Assembly: GCF_000524195.1 (NCBI RefSeq)
Contig: NW_020170390.1
Coordinates: 1,255,872-1,319,871 of the forward strand
DNA from: Echinococcus granulosus
Taxonomy: Eukaryota > Platyhelminthes > Cestoda > Cyclophyllidea > Taeniidae
DNA: 64,000 nt
Reading direction: 5' to 3'
Shown: positions 50,344-63,134 of the stretch, one piece after another
Position numbering within the stretch: position 1 is the first letter of the stretch
Layout: each line of letters begins with the position of its first letter
Notes under the pieces: generated by a model
Seen by the model: only the letters and a program-made list of their open reading frames with translations
Database searches by the model: none
What the model was told of the DNA's origin: nothing
Program-made: the position numbers and the translations under genes

Positions 50344-53300
50344 CTACAGGGTACATATAAAAAAGGCAGACTTTATTAAAAGACCTAGGGAAAACTGAAT
50401 TCTGAGCAAGTGCTTTGTACCAATTACAATAATTTTAAAAGCCTCACCGTCATCATTCGAAATTAATGAGGCCAATCTAACGCAGTTGAATAAACGATTA
50501 AGCATTGAGTGTGGGGTTTATAGAGAACTCTTGGCGAACCGCTTCTTGTAGGAAAAGTGGAAACGATTCCGCATTAAAACATCTTGAAGAACAGAAGATT
50601 TACAGATAAAGAGATACATAAAAATTATCTTGCTAGCAGATTGCAGGCTTGGATACCTGAGAAAGTAAACTTCGTTATCAGGTGATTCAGACACAAAGAT
50701 GAAGTCACGTCATTCCTTCAAGAAATTTCCAGCATCTGACCAAAATCTCAAGTTCTTGATTCTTTATGTACCAGAAAAAAAGCAAGGTTTACAAGAATTT
50801 TGATCTACAGCAGTCCAATAAACAGTCTTCTTGGTCAGGGTTAAGTGGGATTCGCAAGGGGAATTCAAAAAGTGGTACAACATAGGCCCTCCTAAATTGG
50901 TTTAATAAAAGTTGTTATGGCAATACACAGCCACTTAAACTCAGGTAGATGTCGAAGCGCATTAGTGGGTGATTTAATTGACCCATTCAACACACACACA
51001 CACACGTGGAATGGTGGTGCTGATTCAATTAGATGATCGTTACTACGGGGGCAGAGACTTGCTAAGCTTGGAGGGGGTATTACTAGAAATTAATCCCCAA
51101 GGTAACCTAACTTCGAGGTACCATAGTAGCAGTGCTCCACAAGAAATCTAAGGCCTGTAACTATTTCACCAAAGCCAATGCACTGAGCGTTCTAGCAAGA
51201 ACGAGGTAAAATATCAGACGGAATTGGAAGATAATCGAGAGTTAGACGAATTAGCTAACGGTACTGCAGTCGAAATACTGCAGAAAGGCACTGCAATCCC
51301 AAGCACTTTCGATCTCGCGAACAGTCGATCTGCGTAATTCAGATATCCAATTGCACATTCCGAGGCATAGACAATTCCTATAGAGGCCATAGAGCTGCCG
51401 ATTCTCCAATTCACTCTAACGACACTATTAACAATCATTGAGAAAAAACACACAACAGAAATTGCACAAAACTTCCTAAGTGAACACAAGGAAAAGAAAC
51501 TTGTTCACAGTTCATCTACTTGTCGTGTGCACCCGGGTGCGGTTTTTACCATAGCTTGCATTACTACTGTGCCACAAACATTAAATCTCACCCAAAGAAT
51601 GTTAAAAAGGCAAGACGTTTGAGTTAAGTCAGTACACAGTAATTCTGGTCACGTATTTTAAGCGTCCCATCTCTCACCGCCATAACAGGTATTTTTTTGG
51701 ACCTATACACCTTGCCGCTTAAAACATGTAGCAAAGTAGAAATCATAAACACATCATACCTAATCGAAAATCAATAACACTGCCAGAAACCGCAGGCAGC
51801 GTCTTGTAAGAGTATTTTCAAAAAGGGCATTGTAAAAAAAACGATCTGAAGCATACTTGGGTGCCAAACACTTTCATTTGTAGACGGGAAATTGAAATAA
51901 CGAGCAAAATCGAGTCAAAATCATTATGTGGCAATTCAGTTCACCACAAACATGCACAGCTCTAACTGACATTCACGATACCAGCTTGAGACACTTCTGC
52001 ACGACACTTCAAAACAAGACGGAAGGCATAACATGGCTGAACCAAAGTCATGCGAGGAGAGCGATGCCGAATTTATTCAATGTAAAACAACAATTGATCA
52101 CCTTATCGGATTCCTTCGGCAGGGTCTTGCGAGTCATCTCCATTTGGAGACCGATTATGTACTCCTTGCAAATGTTTATGAGGCTCTTAGCCTCGGCCTC
52201 CTCAGTGTTGTTCTCCACTAGGAGGAGGGGTACGGAGAGCATGATAGAGCGAAAGCGCTCGACAGCGTCAGCGAACTTGGCCTTCGTGGTCAGCTGGTAA
52301 GCGGTCTGCAGGCGAGAGATCAGGTGCTCCAAACGTAGCGGCACCGCGGGAAGTGCCGCGGCCAGTGCCCCGCGGGTACGGTGGGCATAGATGCGCAACG
52401 ATGGACTATGCGCTAGCCCCGGGAGTACCATTCGCGAGGCCGCATAGAGGGCGTGGAAGATGGAGGCGTACGGCTTGAGGTCCACCACACCCACCTGCTG
52501 GTTCAGTAGACGCATCGCCTGTGCATAGGAGCCTGTAGAGCATCAACACTTAAAAAGTACTCATGTATATCAAAACGGCAATTGTTTTGGTGGTATTTCA
52601 AAATGTACGAAATCTTAACCCATCAGTAATTCGACTTTCCCGATGGTGACACGAAGCTGTACTCATGTTATTTATTATGACAACCTCCCAACTCTTCTCT
52701 GCTCTCTTTAACAAGGCTAACTTTAGCCTCGAATTGATCGTCACATCTTCGGCGATAACGTGAACGATGCCACCTCAGAATTCCAGCTGCATTCTAAATA
52801 CTTTACGAAAAATAACTTGACACTAGTGAGGAAACTGATAAAATTCAGTAACTATTCATCTTATAAGTTCTCATCGAAGAGTTGGCATTAAAGCTTACTA
52901 CAATGGAAGCGCGATGACCAGTCCGGCGAAAGCCGGAGAATAAATTATAATTGCAATTAATGCATCGTCAAATCAACTAAAAAGTACAAAAAACAGCTCA
53001 AATAAACTATTTAAGTACGAGCTAGCTGACAAATTTCCTAAAAAAAAAATTAATTTCCATGTTGCGAAGACTTTGAAAAGTCTGAGTACTGTATTTCCCA
53101 AATATTCAAACAATTGTAACAAACCACCATCAATATGGTCAGCAGAGCGCAAATTTAGGGTTAGATGCAGCCGAAAGGATCACACCGGCCATTCAAAAAT
53201 TGGAGCAACAGTGACACTTTCTTCGATGGCCGTTGTTGCGTGTGCTTGCATCAATATCGTGAATTCTTTCAAAATGGCCAACCGGTTGCACATCTTTTGG

Positions 53301-56300
53301 GTGCAGAAACTCACAATAAAAATGACGGAAATTAAAAAATTTGAGCATGTTGGTCACCCAGACGATGCAGAAATGTTAGCATTTAGGCCAAGAGTCCAAG
53401 TTCAGAGGGTGATTTCCAGTCTATAAAACCTCAGCAGACGTCAGAGAAGATTTCCTTGAGAGAGGGCAAAGTGGACTTCATAAAATCACTCTTTAGTATA
53501 TTATTTTCGGTTTTATTTTTAATAAGCCAATAAATGTAACAGGCCGAAAACATAGGGCAGAAGAGTTGCAAGATTTTATGAAGAGTTTGAAGTAGTGACT
53601 CTTCAGGTGACAAACAGAAAAGTCATAAAGACTTGTTTGGTCACGTGAGTTAGAAGCGATTTATGAGGACGTTGTAAGCAAATTTTAAGGTCGCAGATTC
53701 GAGGGCATGAAAAGTCCAGGTAAGCTAAGAGGTCACAGGTATTCCAATCTTCATGATGCATTCTATAGAACGGAATTAGTATAAGACGGCATCAACTACC
53801 AAGACCGAAAAGTAATACCTTCACTTTACACGCTTGCAAGGGCAAAGAGGTAAGTGATTTTCCACGAAGAACCTCCAACATTGACTTTAGAGGCTTTCCT
53901 CAGAAATGTCGTCAAGATAACCGCAAAAGGTTTGTTAAAGGCCCGGTGTCCAGAGCCTGGGTTCAGGCACACGCCCAGTACACATTGACACCACAGGTGT
54001 GGAAAAAAAGCGGCGCAAAGGTGCGCGAGACATCGTGTGCACACAGTCGGTGCGCCCACGTACCCACCCACCCGTCCGAGGGCAGCAGCTGCGCCGTAAG
54101 TTAACACCGCGGTTGGGCGCTAATTGGGTCTCTTGAAAGCGAATTGGAAACCAAGGTTGTACCAAATTGAGTCAAATAACTCGAAAACACAAAGAACCAT
54201 AACATGGAGAGGGTTTAGTCTATCACCCTGCCTGTTAACTCTAACGCTGTAGACTTTCTCGCAATGTGCATATGATTCACAAATACCGCCGGTTATCAAT
54301 GGCAGAGGTGAGTAGAAGCACCGCAAACAAGATAACTAAGCTGGTTTTTGACTACGTCCAAATATTCGTTGTACTTATTTTGGACGATTTTTGACAAAAT
54401 AAAACCCATTAACTCATGACAGATAAGTCCGATGGCAGACGGTTAAATGCTCGAAGAAGAATCAAATAATACCGACAAAACGTTAGTTAAACAGAGCATC
54501 TTCGGATGAAAGTGCAAAAAAACGAAGCGAAACCTACCAGCAAGAACGTGATCAACAGCAAGTGGGGAGTTGTCAACCCAGTAAGAGTCGGGTGAGCGAC
54601 CCGGTGTAGGCTCAATGAAAGTTTCCAGCGATGCTTTCTCCGAGTTCTCACCTCCCGCGGTGCCGAGGACTTCAGGTGGAAGATCCAGGTCCTGTTCCAC
54701 GTCCCAGCCACCTGCGGAAGCAAAGACAAAGCGATGTAACTTTAGCCATCCGATCGAAATGACAGAAATAGCTGAGTGGGAAAAAAATCAATTGACTTTC
54801 TTCATTACCACCCAGATCGTCGTTTGGATCCTCCTCCTCATCACCGAAACCGCCTCTGGTGAGCTTGCCTTCGCCTTCCTCCTCCAACGCCAAATCGGCA
54901 TCCTCGCCCCAGTTGGCCACTTCGTTAGGATCCATGTTGATGGAAGCCTTATCAACCTTGGGCAATTGGATCCTTGGCCCGGACACCGTTTCGGTATCCT
55001 CCAGACCCGCCTTTCCGATAGCCACTTCGAAGAAGTCCTTATGCACACTCAGAGTGGGCCAGTTCTCCTCTGCCACCTCTGGTGCTGATGCTGGTGGGGA
55101 CGGGACCAGCAGCTTGGCCGAGGGGTTCGCTGGAGGCGCTGATTCTCCGTTCTCTGCAAGCTTCTCCGATTCCTGCGTTAGGCCATGCGTACAAGCAGTG
55201 AGGAGAGCCAGAGAGCCTCGATTGCAGTTCTTCAGCACCTTTACACGCTCGGCTACATCGCCCAATAATAGAGCGATCTGGTACTGCTTCCCCAAATCAC
55301 GCCGCACCTCCGCTATTTTCATCATTTTACGCAGTTTCTCCAGATTACCCGTGATAAGGTAGAGAAATGTAAGTTTAGAAAAGTTTTTGGTTCTCTGGTA
55401 GGCCATCTCGAGGATGTTGATGTTGCCCTGTTGCAGAGCCAACTCACCCAGACGCTCCCAACAGGCCTTATCGTCGAGGACACGAGCGGCCTCCAGACCG
55501 ACGTCCAATTGTCCGCAATCCATTGCGAGAGAGAATCGGGTTCTGGTGTCCTTAACAAAGTGGAGGGCTACTTCGGGGTAACCCTTCTGCTCCAGGTAGC
55601 CTATTATCGCTTGCCCGACGAGGTTTGCGTGGTTTACCATGTAGAGCACTTCCTCGTAGCGACGATTGATGAGCGCAAGTTTAAATCGGTACTCGGTGGG
55701 ATCGACAGAGAGGATTTTAGGTTGACAATCGCGATCCAGACAGAATATAGAATCGCCATGCACTTTGGTGATGTAGATGACCAAGTCAAGAGTACGTATG
55801 ATGCCGTGGTCACCGTTTAAGAGGCAATACTTGATGTGGGTCGATGTGGTGTAGATAAAAACACCGGCCTCTTCAGCCCATGCGCCACTCTTGATACGAA
55901 CAGTCTCGTGGATGCTGGTCTTCACCTCCAGCTGGCGATCACATAGGTAGAGGAACATCTTGCTGAAGAAGGCGACATGCTGGCCATCAGGTGACCAGAT
56001 GGCTTGGCGAATGAGCTTGGTATTTTTGAGAGTTGCCAATGTTCTCCCATTGGCTACAGAGTAGAGGCTCAGACAGGAGGCATCGCGCACCAGAATATTG
56101 CCGGTGCCACCGAAGAAGATGAAGTCGGCGCCAGGCAGATCGATTTTCTTGACCTTCTCGTTGGCCGAGTTGCGTACGGCTAGAGTGCCGGGCGCCTCGA
56201 GAACGACGAATTTGTTGCGGCCGATCCAGACAGCCCCCGAGCCGTGGCCGCTGCGACTCTCCGCCGGACTATCACTAGCTGAACCATCCTTCGGCAGCTG

Positions 56301-59300
56301 ATAGAGGTCATAGGTAATTTGGGAGATATTGTAGTTGGCAGTGCCCGACTCCGTAAACTGTGGCCGCGATGTTATTATTACAGAGTTCTCTATGTGGTTG
56401 TAGGCAATAGCAAACGGTGTTCCGTAACTAAAGGAGAAGAGGACGCGAAAACTGATCATTGAGTCTGAAGACGAGAGTGGCTGCAAAAAAAATAATCATA
56501 CTTCCAACTGAAAATCGTCAACACTGGTTCAGATGAATTCAATGCCTGGCCTAAAGATGCTGTTTAGCAGTATGGGTGAAAAGTGCATACAAGCAATAAA
56601 AGCCACAAGAGATCGAAGACAGACCAAATTAAACGTGGATAAATTCAAGTAGACACTAACTGCATCAGCTAAAAATAAAAGCGCGTGTATCTCTGCTTTG
56701 CATCAATACGAAATATTTATGTATGAAGTAAAGAAGCCTCTGAAAAGGCGGGAATCAATGACCGTCGCTTGAGAAGCCATGTCAAGGCATGAAAAGAGGA
56801 AAAATGATTAAGATGAAAAAATTGGTTAGCAGCTTGAACTATATTCTAAGGGTGAGTTCTACCGATAAAAAGCATTCTTTGCACAATTGTTTAGGGATAA
56901 GAGAAAAATGAATAGTTGGTATCCCCCAGGGGCAGATTTACAGAATTGTGGAACAATCGGTAAAGCATGGAACATCGTCCTATAAAGAGTGAAATCGAGA
57001 AATTATACTTCCATGCTGGTAGGCGAGTTAGACTAGCAGAAATATATTCTCAAGTGTGACTTACACATTTTGGTACAAGATCCACTTGAACCAATAGTTT
57101 AAAAATTAATGGAAAGTAATGGAACTTTTCCAATAAGTAAGAAATGTCGTTAAAATGGTTGACAAAAAATGCAGGATACATGAAGGCAGTGAAGATAAAC
57201 ATCTATAAAGGATTTTAAACTCAATCACTGGCCAAAAAGCCGTGTTTCAAACGAAGTTTTGGTCAAGCTTCCAATTAGTATGAGCAAAATAAGTATAGTT
57301 TGCATACAGCTTGACTGTGAGAAAGTACGGATAAAATGCTCGACATCACCTAGCACTAGAAATAGTCTCAATTTCGTTTCTCAATGCACCTTCCGTGCCG
57401 GCAACAAATTGTCTTTGTGAAAATAGGTTTAGGGGACTTAAAAGGGTGGACAAAAGAATTCAAGGATAGGGAAAGGCACAGCAGTACCAGATGAGTAGAG
57501 ACATTATGACTGACGTTTGTCAATTATGACCAACACCATTAAAAACGAATACTATGTTAGGGTGATATATCACTAAAAAATCACGACAAATCAATTATGA
57601 TCAAAACGTTTCCTAATAGCAGTTAACATGAGCTTGAAAATTTTTGGAACCAACAGATCCACCAACTTACCCATTTTTGCCGAATACATGGTGGCGTTAC
57701 ACCGGTGTTGCCACCACATGCAGGCATATGCGGCATGTGATGGCACTAATTGAAGTAACAAAAGGAATCATGTGAAATTCACCCCGAGCTGTATGGTACT
57801 TAGGTCTTAATAATGAGGACTCATCCCGAATCATGATTCATAACTTACTTACAAAAAACATAGGTCAGGCAAAAAAATAAGGTGGAGCAGCGAACAAACA
57901 CGGACCACATGGACAGTCAAAAGGGAATGCAGAAGCCCTGCAACTGAAAAAGCAATCGACCTCGCCGACTAAAAGTAGTGAATAAGAAGTACCATAAGAT
58001 CCAAGTCCGGTTTCTTGAACACGTATGCTAAGTTGGATATGAAACAATTACTTAAACTCCATCTGCATGCAAAGGTTACACTAATAGAAAACCAGGAGTA
58101 AATACCAGTAGATAATGAAGGCAAACGTGTCCTTAGGTACATATCAAACGAACATTCACCAGAAAGATTGGGGCAGAGAAAACGATTTCACAAAAGAACG
58201 CCTTGAATAATACTTGATTAGCTCTACAGTAATAATTTGATGAAAGATGGTCTCTAGTGTAGAAAACGTACTCCTTGAGAGTCATGACGGGCGAGTCCTT
58301 GGTGTTGGCTAAGGTGAGTTTACGCAGCTGTTTGCCCTTTACGTAGAGTAGAAGGTCTTTATGCAGGGTCCAAGCGGGCCGTTCACGCTCCAGTTTGAAA
58401 ACAATCATGCCTTCATCGTGACCAGCGGCGAAGAGATTGTATGTGGGATGTGCAGCGAGCACCCAGAAGCGGTCCGAGTCGCGCCGAATGGTGGCCACGC
58501 AGGCACGCTTCGCCAGGTCCCATATCCGGATTGTCTTGTCTTCAGAGTCCGACAACAGCAGGTCCTGCTTCGGGTGGAAGACGACGCAGCTCACGTTGTT
58601 CGTGTGTCCTCTCAGAGTGTCCAGTAGCCAGGCCTTTGTCTCTGCCATACCCAAAACTTCGGGTTGATTTTAAGGAAATCTAATAGTGAAATTAATAGTT
58701 AGAAAGGTGGCCCTAATTTTAAGCTTCACATGCTCTGTGCACCAGGTCATACGAACTGGTTTTCCGTCTTCATGGCTCTAAATAAGGAATATTACTCAAA
58801 TCATGCAAGCAGTACTGATAATTTAGGAAAATCTGTGCGCGCGCAAAATTTCAAAACCGATAGAGAACTAACAGGCAGAAAACATAAAAAGTAGTGTACC
58901 AAAAATTCCACACTTTCATAGGTTATTTCATGATATGATCCTTAGGGACCTTAGAAGGTACTCAAACGCAGCAATCCTTTGTGACACGGCTGTGATAGGA
59001 ACCAACCTTATAACCAGAGACCACCTATTGCGGTAAGTCACTGCAATGGAGCGATTGTGAGAAGCGAACTTAAAAACAAGTGCATCTTCCCTATTTCATT
59101 GCCTGAGCCCCCAATCAAAGAGAACTAAATTAGAATGAAAAGCATAAAAGGGAAATAAATAGTTGGCGCCGTACTGAAACAATAAAACTGGAAAGTGGTG
59201 GTCGACTATGCCCTGTAACCCTGGTAACAAATATGTTCAGCCGATACAGTAATATTCTTGCGAATAGTTTCCAAGATTCTTCGTCTTTTTCCTGCAATTA

Positions 59301-61405
59301 GTGGCTACAGAGGAGCGCCCAGAATGCCCCATATCCGTCGTACCGGTACAAAAATCCTCACCTTTCAATTCATCCACAGAAGACTGCGATAACTATATGT
59401 CCATAACGAATACACATGGGAGTGGAAATGCGATCAGGCGCGCTCCTTGAATTGAAACACTAACAGTACATCGCCAAAGCTATTGGCTTTTCAGACATCT
59501 AGTGCCATTGCACAGTTAGGTACAGCTAAGTACTACTCTGTCTGTTATTACTACCACAAACGAAACCCAAGACCTTTTTGAACCTCTAACGTACCATAAC
59601 TGACAAATACTATCCTACGTCTATTAATACATTATAGTAATATTAATATGAGCACATACTGGCAATGCCGGTTATGCTAATTAATATAACAGTTAATTGG
59701 CGCTTTTTTAAGGAGTTGTACCAACAAAAATTTAATGATAACCAGGCGGCCTCAAACGTATCGAAACGGGGACACAAATAGGAAGGTGTGTGAAGCCAAA
59801 AGGCTCATAAAACTCCATAGTACTCAAAACTACCGGTGATACGCCAGAGACGAATCTGGCGATCGTCAGAGGCAGAGACAATGATGGGGAGGGTAGGATG
59901 GAAGACGACCCAATTGACGCCTCGATCATGGCCCTCTAGGACGTGGCGTGCGACCACGTCGGTGGGTCCAAAAAATTCGGCATTGCCGCCCAAACCGCTG
60001 TGACTCACCGAGTTGCTACCACCGGAGAGGTAACGCACCTGCTCCTGCACATCAGAAAAGTAAATTTACAATAGTGGCGAGGTAAGCAGGAAAAAGCTGC
60101 CACCATATTTCAGACGTCATGTTCTTCCAGAGTTACATAAGTCGCCTTTATTTTCACTCTATAGTCTACTTCATTTGCTTCTAATATTTCATATTTGCGT
60201 GGCGTAGAGATTTAAGTCGGGAAATCAGGGCGACGGAAGGTTTACGCAATGAGAGATCGTGTAAGACAGAAACTTCAGCTTTACCTCAGTTTTAATGCAT
60301 CATTATCTATCAAATCTAGTTGTTTAACGGCCAGTAACAAGTCTAGTTATCTGTTAACCACTTCAACTTACAAGTTTTTCCTTTTATTGGGGAAGCAAGT
60401 GTAAGGACGGGTAAGGCCAAATTACAATCACAAAGAATCGCCAGCTTTTGATGAAAATATGAGGTTTATCCAGAAAAAAGCACAGATCAAAATGAGACGC
60501 AGATGATGAAGTGCACACCTCCAATGAAAAGGTAAAAGTAGTCACAACCTAACCATTTCAAATAAGGGATTTTATGAACATTTGACTCTGCATAACAAGG
60601 CTTTAACTCAAATGATCCAAAACATGCAATAAGAACTAATCAAGACAGAATGAAGAAAGAGATGTAAATGGAAGGGAAGGGTACGAAGGACAAACCTCAA
60701 TTCCGCTCAAACCTGCTGGTGCAATATTCTTTTTACGAAAGCCGGAAATATCCCACACACGAACACTTTGATCAAGGGAGGCAGAAACCACAAGGTCCTC
60801 TTTCGGGTGGAACTGTGCACACATCACATAGTGACAGTGACCTGTAAGCACGCAGGCCAATGAACGAGATTGCCAATTCCAAATGCGTATAGTCTGATCG
60901 TCTGAAGCACTCAAAATCCACGGATGCTCCTGGAAAGAAATCAAGAACCTTTAACGTCAGACATATTCCGAAAGTGTGGCATGACACATGATCCTAGACG
61001 CACGTGGTGGAAGAATGTCGTTCGAATATAATCCATATGCCCATGAAGTGTGAACAAACATTTGCGTTGTTTATAATTCCAAACCTTAATTTTGTAGTCG
61101 TCACCACCAGAGACAAACAAAGGCTGGTTCTTGTGGAAGTCTATGCCACGCACAGGTCCTTCATGTTCTTCAAACTTATCAATGAGAGTGCAGGATCTGT
61201 AGTCCCACAACTCAATAACACCGGTATGAAGGCCCGACAAAATCCACGGTCTCTTTGGGTGAAAAGCTAAGCCTAAGGAGATTAATTGCATGGTAACAAA
61301 GAGCCACAAGAAAACATGAACGAAAATAAAAAAGTCAATTTTCCGAAACATTGCATAACCTTTAACTCTGGCAGAAGACGAATCAAACTTGGCCAGATAA
61401 GCCAT
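49906..61405 (-). CDS. COPA: Coatomer subunit alpha (alpha-COP), nine exons
   Basis: This is the COPI coat subunit that binds dilysine cargo and forms the outer cage with beta'- and epsilon-COP in Golgi-to-ER transport. Exons (minus strand): 61360-61405, 61004-61272, 60696-60929, 59834-60044, 58272-58641, 54809-56451, 54538-54711, 52102-52532, 49906-50343. All have GT/AG ends and agree in phase. The product is about 1271 residues (human 1224). It starts [16 protein letters not shown] (human MLTKFETKSARVKG). Six WD repeats follow, with motifs [37 protein letters not shown] and TIRIWD, then the second propeller, alpha-solenoid, acidic linker and C-terminal domain. Introns are 87, 74, 651, 1192, 1820, 97, 2005 and 1758 nt. 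The start of exon 6 is ambiguous: 56451 (joins exon 5 in phase 2, used here) or 56480 (phase 0, would need a weaker exon 5 donor). It is divergent from the MED1 gene. Confidence 0.95.
53935..54120. other. CpG-rich island inside COPA intron 7
   Basis: This short GC/CpG-rich block is far from any COPA exon and lies in an otherwise AT-rich 2 kb intron. Both strands are open, so its reading frames carry no weight. It could be an intronic regulatory element or an unrelated promoter. Confidence 0.3.
54809..56451 (-). CDS. COPA: COPA exon 6: second propeller and solenoid
   Basis: This long exon (about 547 codons) holds the second beta-propeller ([25 protein letters not shown] blades), the conserved block [20 protein letters not shown] and the alpha-solenoid with [19 protein letters not shown] and [17 protein letters not shown]. 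It ends in the acidic linker [15 protein letters not shown], matching human WGEDAELQLDEDG. The donor lies in DDLG|G, and exon 7 continues [14 protein letters not shown] as in human GWDVEEDLELPPEL. Confidence 0.93.
58272..61405 (-). CDS. COPA: COPA exons 1-5: N-terminal WD40 propeller
   Basis: These five exons encode about 376 residues covering the first beta-propeller, which recognises dilysine retrieval signals. Exon 1 has 15 codons plus one base. Its join to exon 2 rebuilds the conserved [15 protein letters not shown]. Exon 2 ends FFHH and exon 3 opens [13 protein letters not shown], exactly the human order. The linker in exon 4 ([20 protein letters not shown]) diverges from human, while [14 protein letters not shown] is kept. 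Exon 5 carries [13 protein letters not shown] and [19 protein letters not shown], near-identical to human. Confidence 0.93.
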
Positions 61406-63134
61406 AACCCCACCGATATGCCTATTTGGAACTAATCAAAGGGAGCGGCTTTAGATTTAGTGGCATAAATAACAGTTCCCAACATAAACATTTGAGCAAA
61501 AAAATGGATGGGTTTGAGTTAAATATTGTAACAAATGTTAGCGAAATGTAAAAAATCGTGCAAGACAGGTGTGTGCACTTGTAATTGTCAAGCGCAACCA
61601 ACAATATCTCCTTCTTATCTTCAATTTATTCCTAAAGCAGGTAAAAATAAGTCATTGTCAACTCTTTCTTTGCTTAAGTGCATAATTACCCTCACCAGTT
61701 GAAGTTAAAGGACACCTAAGCAAACCGCAAATCAGGTTTCTGATCACATTTTAACTCGAGCATAGGGACAAAGAAATCCCTTTGAAAATCACTTTGGCTT
61801 CGTCTGTATTACCCCAGTTATTTGCCATACTCTTGGCCTTAATAAAGAGCCACCTTGCCTCTTGGTCAATCTACCTTCATCAGGTGAGCTGGCCTCCGTC
61901 CCTCTGTATGTTGAATGTATGCATTCTGTCTAAAGTAATGCTTTTTGCTTTTATGAAATTTTTTGAGTGCTACATCGCTGTTTAGGGAAGGGTCACGTGC
62001 AGGAATAAAGGTGTGTCGTCTATCCGATGCGATTGCCAGTTAAAGAGCAAAGTCAATTTATATGAACTGCAATTTAAGCATTTTAAATAGCTTGAATTGC
62101 CATAGAGGAGTCTTGCTAAAGTTACTACTTTTTGTATACTTGTTAGACTAATGTAACTGAGATGCATCGAAACAGTGCTGGCAAAGAATCATTAGTTGAA
62201 TTAAAACCCGTCGACAAGTAATAAGCATGCAGCCTATGCTGAGATATCTTTTACACGCTTAAGTTTTTACTTTTAATTTCATTAGCTACTACAAATCCCT
62301 CTGCACAAAACATTAAAACAATTTGGACTATGTTAGCAGCCTACGTTCTTTGTAGCCTATGATGTCATACCCTTCACACTCGGTAATTTATTAAGGTTTA
62401 TGGCAAGAGGAGTTTTACTCTTTTTTTCGAGTTTCAAAACCTTGAGAGAATGTTACTTAAATTAGATGAAAAACCCTATCTTCCCTAACAACAGATTTTG
62501 CAATTTAGGGTTGGTATCCTAATCTTAGATCTTATGCACTACTGTCACACCTGCAGCACATGTTAAGTAAGCGAATGAGATTCATTCGACTTTTTTTGTT
62601 AAATCCTACAGTTGGATGTGGTGACTTCTAACGGGTTTATGGGTTTCCTATTGAACCAGTTTTTCATCGGTATTTTCATTTTTCTTTGTAGTTTAGGAAT
62701 TGTACCTTGAAAAATTCAACGCTCCTCCTTAATGTTTTTTAGTGTGCCTTTATCCAAAAGTGTTTGTTGGGTTCCTGATTATTGTTTAGAGTACTAATCA
62801 TAATCGGGTACCCAGTTAGTTTTACTACCGAGCAATTTGTTCCTGACATCTACGCATTATTTGTTGCAATGGTCCGAACATTGTTTCTGACGATAAGCAT
62901 GCATTATTTAGCTCTAGAAACGAGTAGATACTTATCTTTGGTAGTATGTCTGGTTCACTTCATGAAGTGTTAGTTTCACCATCTTAGCTGTAGACTATCT
63001 CGGAGGCTTTCATATCATCCAGTTTTCTCTTCCGACAGATTTAATTTCAAAATAGTTTTTTGGTTCGGTACTTTAAATCTATGCCATTATTTGCATTCCA
63101 CTCTTAGCATCATTCTGAATACCTTGTGGCACAG
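61406..63134. promoter_or_regulatory. Divergent spacer between COPA and MED1
   Basis: COPA starts leftward at 61405 and the first secure MED1 exon starts rightward at 63135. The 1.7 kb between must hold the COPA promoter and the start of MED1, including at least one missing upstream MED1 exon. No TATA box or CpG island stands out. A consensus donor CATCAG|GTGAGC at 61883/61884 marks a candidate upstream exon. Confidence 0.4.
61782..61883 (+). CDS. Candidate upstream exon of MED1
   Basis: The frame is open from 61755 to a strong donor (CAG|GTGAGC) and ends in phase 0, which matches the phase of the exon at 63135. The end reads SHLASWSIYLHQ, which can be aligned with the human MED1 N-terminus around NRPWSETIKLVRQ through the WS pair and spacing. 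The similarity is faint and the start of the exon is not defined. Confidence 0.25.

Noticed and set aside
53073..53426. 117-codon plus-strand frame inside COPA intron 7
   Set aside because: No ATG at its start, no recognisable domain, within a large AT-rich intron of an opposite-strand gene.
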